In this document: positions 60,274 to 64,000 of the stretch, piece after piece
Position numbering within the stretch: the stretch's first letter is position 1
How the letters are laid out: every line of letters begins with the position of its first letter
Assembly: GCF_006716355.1 (NCBI RefSeq)
Contig: NZ_VFOW01000001.1
Coordinates: 3,658,001-3,722,000, forward strand
Direction: 5' to 3'
DNA: 64,000 nt
Origin: Stackebrandtia endophytica
Lineage (GTDB): Bacteria > Actinomycetota > Actinomycetes > Mycobacteriales > Micromonosporaceae
The notes under the pieces: generated by a model
Databases searched by the model: none
The model's input: only the letters and a program-made list of their open reading frames with translations
What the model was told of the DNA's origin: nothing
Program-made: the position numbers and the translations under genes

Positions 60274-63200
60274 TCAGTATCCTCCGGCCGGTGGCGGCCA
60301 CTCTCCGGGGCGGTCGGTCGGCGGAGGCGGTGGCGGTGCCGATTGAGCCGGTCCACCATAGATCCGCGGCTGCGGACGCGGCAGGTTCGGGGGCAGGTCC
60401 GAGGCACTCAGCTGGGAGGCGTTCGGTACCCGCGCGACCCCCTTGGCCGGGCCGTCGACGGGGCCGGGCTGTCGCGGCGGCATCGGCGGGGCCTCCGCTG
60501 CCGGAGCGGCGTCCGAGCGTACGGAGTCCCTGATGGGCTCGACCGGCTCGGGCGGACGTTCCGACTCCAGCCACGGCTGCGCGAACTCGTCCCACGGTGA
60601 TTGGTCACCCTGTGGTTTCGGGGCTTCCGGTGCGGCCGTTGAACGTGACGAGCCGAAGGCATCCCACGGCTTCATCTCGCCGGCCGGAGGCTGTTCACTC
60701 GGCGTCGGCTCCACCGGAGCCGGCTCGGCCGGTCCGGCGTTCCAGTTTCCGATGTCGGGGGCGTCGGTCACCGGGGGGCCCGAGGTCGGGGCCACCACGT
60801 CACCGGACCGGTAGGTGTGGCTTTCGAACGTGCCGACCTGGACGTCCTCCTCGGGAGTGGTCACATTGGGCACACTGACCCGAGCTGAGGCGGCCCAGGC
60901 GTTACCCGCCGCAGGCGCCTCCGCTTCCGATCCGGGGGCGGCTGAGGGTTCGTCCGACTCGTAGCCCGCCCGGTCGTACGCGTCAGCGGGAGCCTCGCCG
61001 GTCAACGGTGCGGGTGCGTCGGCTTGCGGCGTCGAGAACGCCGGAGCCTCCCCACCGTCGCGTTGCGCCGGGACGGCCGATTCCGGTTCCCACGGTTCGG
61101 GTGCCGACGGCGCCTCACCGGTCAACGGTGCGGGTGCGTCTGCCTGTGGCGTGGAGAACGCCGGAGCCTCCGGTTCGGGGGTCGGTTCCCAGCTGGTGGG
61201 TTCGGCCGGGGGTTCTCCGGTCAGGGTGTCGGATGCGGTTGCCGACGGGGTGGAGAACGTCGCCGGGGGTTCGGGGTGTGTTTCGGCTTGGTTGGCCGGT
61301 TCTGGGGTCGGTTTCCAGCCGGTCGGTTCGGCTGGTGCCTCCCCGGTCAGGGTGTCGGGTGCCGTCGCCGACGGTGTCGAGAACGCCATCGACGGTTCGG
61401 CGGCGGCCTGGACGTCTTCGACCGCAGCGGGGGCCGGCGGTTCCACCGGTTGTTCCGCAGGGGACTCGGACCCGAACGATTCCACCGCTGCGGACTCGGC
61501 CGACGGCGCGTCGTCTCCGAGGGCGGGAGCCGGATCCGCGGGTGCCTCATCGACTGCCGGTGTCGACCCCTCATCGGCCGTCGGCCGGGGGGCCTCTGTC
61601 GTTGACGACTCCGCCGACGTCGGACGGGAATCCTCCGAATCGGACGTTTTGCCGTCGGTCCGGGGCGCCTCGACGGGCTGCTCGGCCGGAGCCGCCGCAG
61701 ACTGGTCGTTCTCGGTCTTCGAACCCGAGGCGGGGGCGTCGTCATCGTCGTCGTCATCAAAGTCGTCGAAGTCCACGTCCGACGCCAGTTCCGCCATGGC
61801 GGCGGCGTCCTCGGCGGACAGTTCGGCTTCCGGCTCCGGCGCGCTGGGCGCCATACCGGCCCACAACGCCGGGCCGTCCGACTCATCGCCGATCGTGCCC
61901 GAGGCATCGGGCTGATCGGTCGGCGGTGCAGTCGGTGGCAGCGGAGCCGGCGGTGCCGACTCGGAGAGGTTCGGCGGTGGGGTCGCCTCGACCGGTTCCG
62001 GGGCCACCGGTTCGGCGGGTGCCGTCTCCACGACCGGTGGTGCCGGCGGGGGAGGTGGCGGCGGCGGTGCTGCCGCCTCGGCGGGAGCGAACTCGACCGG
62101 TGCCGGCGGTTCGTCGGCTTGAACCGGGCTGTCCTGCGCCGCCACCGGTCCTGCCGGAACCGGGTCCGTCGCCTCTACACGACGGCGTGGACGACCGAGA
62201 ATTCCGGTGCCGGGATCCTCCGAGGGCACCGCGAAGCCCGGCACCGAGGGCGGCGGGGCAGGTGCGGCCGGCTCCGGCTCCGGTGTGACGGCTTCCGGCT
62301 CCGGTTCGGGCAGCGGCGGAGGCAACGGTGGTGGAGTGGTCGCGGCGGGTTGCCACTGTGGTCCCGGTGGAGCACCCGGAGGTGGCTGGTTCGGTGGTCC
62401 CCACGGCTGCTGCCCCGGGGGCGGGCCGGGCGGAGGCTGTTGCCCCTGCGGCGGTCCCCACGGCTGCTGGCCGGGTGGCGGTGGAGGAGGTCCCTGCGGG
62501 CCCCACTGCTGGGGTGGCTGCTGGGGTTGAGGCGGGGGCGGTCCCCACTGGGCACCCTGCGGTGGCCCGCCGTGTGGTTGTTGTCCCGGCGGCGGTCCAT
62601 GATGCTGAGCCGGTGGTCCGGCCGGGCCCCACTGGGGTCCGTTCGGTGGCGGCCCTGCCGGCGGTCCCCACTGAGGACCGTTAGGTCCGGCGGCCGGTGG
62701 CCCGGACATGGGTGGTCCCGACATCGGCGGGCTCGACATGGGAACACCGGAGGTCGGTGCACCGGGCGGTGAGCCCCACTGTGGACCATTCGGTGGCCCC
62801 GACATCGGCGGACTTGACATGGGAACACCGGAGGTCGGCGCGCCCGGAGGCGGACCCCACTGTGGACCATTCGGTGGTCCGGACATCGGTGGTCCCGACA
62901 TCGGAGCGCCGGAGGGCGGTCCCCATTGGCCACCGCCGGGCGCGCCCGAGGTCGGTGCGCCGGGAGGCGGACCCCATTGTGGACCAGGGCCCTGCGGTCC
63001 GGGTTGACCCTGCGGTCCGGGTTGACCTTGCGGTCCGGGGCCGGGCTGACCGTCCTGACCCGGAGCCCAACCCGTCGACTGCTCGTAATGCTGCGAGTAC
63101 TCGGGTCCGGGAGGCGGCTGCTGCGGAGGCCGATTTCCGTCCGGGCGCCACGGCATGGGCGTACCCGGTTCCTGTCCATACTGGCCACCGTGCGGGGGAC

Positions 63201-63342
63201 TGGGAGGCGGGCTGGGCGGGCCGTAGCCACCGCCCTGCTGGAACCCACCGGCCGGAGGAGCAAGCGGCACACCGCATTGCGGACACCGCGGCGCACCCGG
63301 TGTCAGTCGGGTACCGCATGCCACACAACTGTTGTTGTCCAT
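60274..63342 (-). CDS. Zinc-ribbon, proline-rich, acidic low-complexity protein
   Basis: A 1022-residue protein with an unusual layout. Residues 1-35 hold a zinc ribbon (CVACGTRLTPGAPRCPQCG). Residues about 36-390 are Gly/Pro/Gln-rich with repeated GPPNGPQWGPPPGAPTSGVPMS units. Residues about 390-1000 are Pro/Glu/Ala-rich and acidic, including a DFDDFDDDDDDD run and several FSTPxADAPAPLTGEAP repeats. No transmembrane helix or catalytic domain is visible; most of the chain should be disordered. ATG with TTGGAGC upstream. Function unknown; the layout suggests a scaffold or surface-linked cytoplasmic protein. Convergent with the ABC exporter; the NlpC/P60 gene is upstream on the same strand. Confidence 0.8.
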   Translation of the reverse strand: MDNNSCVACGTRLTPGAPRCPQCGVPLAPPAGGFQQGGGYGPPSPPPSPPHGGQYGQEPGTPMPWRPDGNRPPQQPPPGPEYSQHYEQSTGWAPGQDGQPGPGPQGQPGPQGQPGPQGPGPQWGPPPGAPTSGAPGGGQWGPPSGAPMSGPPMSGPPNGPQWGPPPGAPTSGVPMSSPPMSGPPNGPQWGSPPGAPTSGVPMSSPPMSGPPMSGPPAAGPNGPQWGPPAGPPPNGPQWGPAGPPAQHHGPPPGQQPHGGPPQGAQWGPPPPQPQQPPQQWGPQGPPPPPPGQQPWGPPQGQQPPPGPPPGQQPWGPPNQPPPGAPPGPQWQPAATTPPPLPPPLPEPEPEAVTPEPEPAAPAPPPSVPGFAVPSEDPGTGILGRPRRRVEATDPVPAGPVAAQDSPVQADEPPAPVEFAPAEAAAPPPPPPPPAPPVVETAPAEPVAPEPVEATPPPNLSESAPPAPLPPTAPPTDQPDASGTIGDESDGPALWAGMAPSAPEPEAELSAEDAAAMAELASDVDFDDFDDDDDDDAPASGSKTENDQSAAAPAEQPVEAPRTDGKTSDSEDSRPTSAESSTTEAPRPTADEGSTPAVDEAPADPAPALGDDAPSAESAAVESFGSESPAEQPVEPPAPAAVEDVQAAAEPSMAFSTPSATAPDTLTGEAPAEPTGWKPTPEPANQAETHPEPPATFSTPSATASDTLTGEPPAEPTSWEPTPEPEAPAFSTPQADAPAPLTGEAPSAPEPWEPESAVPAQRDGGEAPAFSTPQADAPAPLTGEAPADAYDRAGYESDEPSAAPGSEAEAPAAGNAWAASARVSVPNVTTPEEDVQVGTFESHTYRSGDVVAPTSGPPVTDAPDIGNWNAGPAEPAPVEPTPSEQPPAGEMKPWDAFGSSRSTAAPEAPKPQGDQSPWDEFAQPWLESERPPEPVEPIRDSVRSDAAPAAEAPPMPPRQPGPVDGPAKGVARVPNASQLSASDLPPNLPRPQPRIYGGPAQSAPPPPPPTDRPGEWPPPAGGY
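62722..62960. repeat. 81-bp in-frame tandem repeat in the zinc-ribbon protein gene
   Basis: Units start at 62722, 62803 and 62884, exactly 81 bases (27 codons) apart; the first two are nearly identical and the third is partial. They encode the MSGPPNGPQWG...GAPTSGVPMSSPP repeats, so length variation between strains is likely. Confidence 0.75.
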
Positions 63343-63635
63343 CTGCTGGGCTCCAAGCCGAGGTCTCTGTATATAGGCACGACGCGGTGGCGCTCGAACC
63401 GTCGTCGTGCCGTCGGTTGTCAACGGTGCCATACCGTCGCAACGTCGGCGTCGGACGTCCCGATGCGTGCCTTTCCCTGATCCGCCTGCCCCAATGCGAT
63501 CGATCGACCGCATCACGTGACGCGATCGGCCCGGTGCGAAGGGTCGTCGGAACCGTCGCCACGCAGCAGGATATCGGTGTCCAACGCCAGCTTGTCACGT
63601 GCGGGCGGTAATGGCCACCGGGTGATCGGGTGTTC
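63343..63635. other. Intergenic stretch between NlpC/P60 and zinc-ribbon genes
   Basis: About 290 bases upstream of the zinc-ribbon protein start on the minus strand. No gene or strong hairpin recognised. Confidence 0.4.
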
Positions 63636-64000
63636 TCAGCCGGTAGGCGTGGGGGACGGGCCCGGTTCACTCGTGGTGGTTTCGGAGGACGGTTCCTCGC
63701 TCGGTTGGTCGTCGGGTTCGGTGGACGGCGACGGGTTCGGTTCCGGGCTCGGGGAGGTCTCCGGCTCCTTCGGTTCTTCGGGCGTGGAGTCGTCCACCTT
63801 GACCGCGGCGATCACGCGATGTGCTCCGAAGAAGTCGCTGAACCAGACGGGCACGACCTTCACGCTGTCGCCGGGGCGTGGTGCGTGAACCATCTGACCG
63901 TCACCGATGTAGATACCCACGTGGTACACCGAGGTCCAGTCGCCGGCCCGGTCGCCGTAGAAGATGAGGTCGCCGGGCAGCATCTTGGAGACGTCGACCG
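63636..64000 (-). CDS. NlpC/P60 family peptidase, 3' end only
   Basis: C-terminal part (about 121 residues) of a C40 cell-wall peptidase. SKMLPGDLIFYGDRAGDWTSVYHVGIYIGDGQMVHAPRPGDSVKV contains the catalytic histidine (VYHVGIYIG) and the MVHAPRPGD segment; the catalytic cysteine lies upstream, beyond base 64000, where the frame stays open. After the domain come about 60 residues of Pro/Glu/Ser/Thr-rich tail (SPSPEPNPSPSTEP). Such enzymes cleave the D-Glu-DAP bond of peptidoglycan outside the cell. The ATG seen at 63983 is internal, not the start. Confidence 0.85.
   Translation of the reverse strand, partial: VDVSKMLPGDLIFYGDRAGDWTSVYHVGIYIGDGQMVHAPRPGDSVKVVPVWFSDFFGAHRVIAAVKVDDSTPEEPKEPETSPSPEPNPSPSTEPDDQPSEEPSSETTTSEPGPSPTPTG

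Noticed and set aside
61008-62288. Long plus-strand Arg/Pro-rich frame
   Set aside because: Mirror of the repetitive zinc-ribbon protein gene; the minus frame has a zinc ribbon, a Shine-Dalgarno and coherent in-frame repeats.
1-64000. tRNA genes
   Set aside because: I looked for GGTTCRAnnCC-type T-arms on both strands while reading and found none with a matching acceptor stem; a covariance-model scan would be decisive.

Overview
The window reads as chromosomal DNA of a high-GC, mycothiol-producing actinomycete. It carries bldC, mshA, senX3/regX3 with gpmA, a ubiX-ubiD-ubiA menaquinone set, a System II cytochrome c maturation cluster, and a dTMP kinase fused to an MFS transporter. Many genes start with GTG or TTG, and many have a TAnnnT box about 6 bases before the start codon and no Shine-Dalgarno sequence, which suggests leaderless mRNAs. 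A Glycomycetaceae/Micromonosporaceae-type organism is my guess; the genus cannot be proven from this sequence. I saw no rRNA, tRNA, transposase, integrase or CRISPR array.

Layout. 1-8.4 kb: end of an NAD(P)-binding oxidoreductase gene, an asparagine synthetase fused to a CofE-like domain, a sterol-desaturase-family membrane enzyme preceded by a 16-bp repeat array, a lipoprotein, a first Cys-rich mini-protein, cysteine desulfhydrase with its Lrp-type regulator, and bldC. 8.4-12.3 kb: ubiX, ubiD and ubiA for menaquinone, with two tandem-duplicated Cys-rich mini-protein genes between ubiX and ubiD. 12.3-14 kb: three small lipoproteins, two of them clearly paralogous. 14-20.2 kb: hemL, a histidine phosphatase, resA, ccdA, resB and ccsB, together serving haem synthesis and cytochrome c assembly. 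20.3-26.8 kb: DUF2342 metallohydrolase, tilS, DHFR-like protein, hpt, ftsH and folE, the familiar actinobacterial tilS-hpt-ftsH-folE block. 26.8-27.5 kb: a non-coding array of five units of about 100 bp.

27.5-38 kb: YjbR-like protein, an unknown protein, prfC, fumarase, an ABC1/UbiB kinase-like membrane protein, an MHYT membrane protein, and a FAD monooxygenase with its TetR regulator. 38-45.3 kb: holB, the MFS-dTMP kinase fusion, an amino acid deaminase/aldolase, a baeRF-type protein, a DUF2795 protein and a YbjN protein. 45.4-57.8 kb: mshA to gpmA to senX3-regX3, an order known from mycobacteria, here opened up by an SDR, a TetR/sugar-acid oxidase pair, two related MFS exporters, and a tetR-yqeB pair. 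57.8-64 kb: a NatAB-type ABC exporter, a 1022-residue zinc-ribbon/proline-rich acidic protein, and the 3' end of an NlpC/P60 peptidase gene.

The most unusual features are the family of three six-cysteine mini-proteins that share an amphipathic leader and end in cysteine (two of them carried on a duplicated cassette with an identical 77-bp upstream element), the AsnB-CofE-like fusion, three kinds of structured intergenic repeat, and two intergenic DnaA-box clusters that share an exact 18-bp period.
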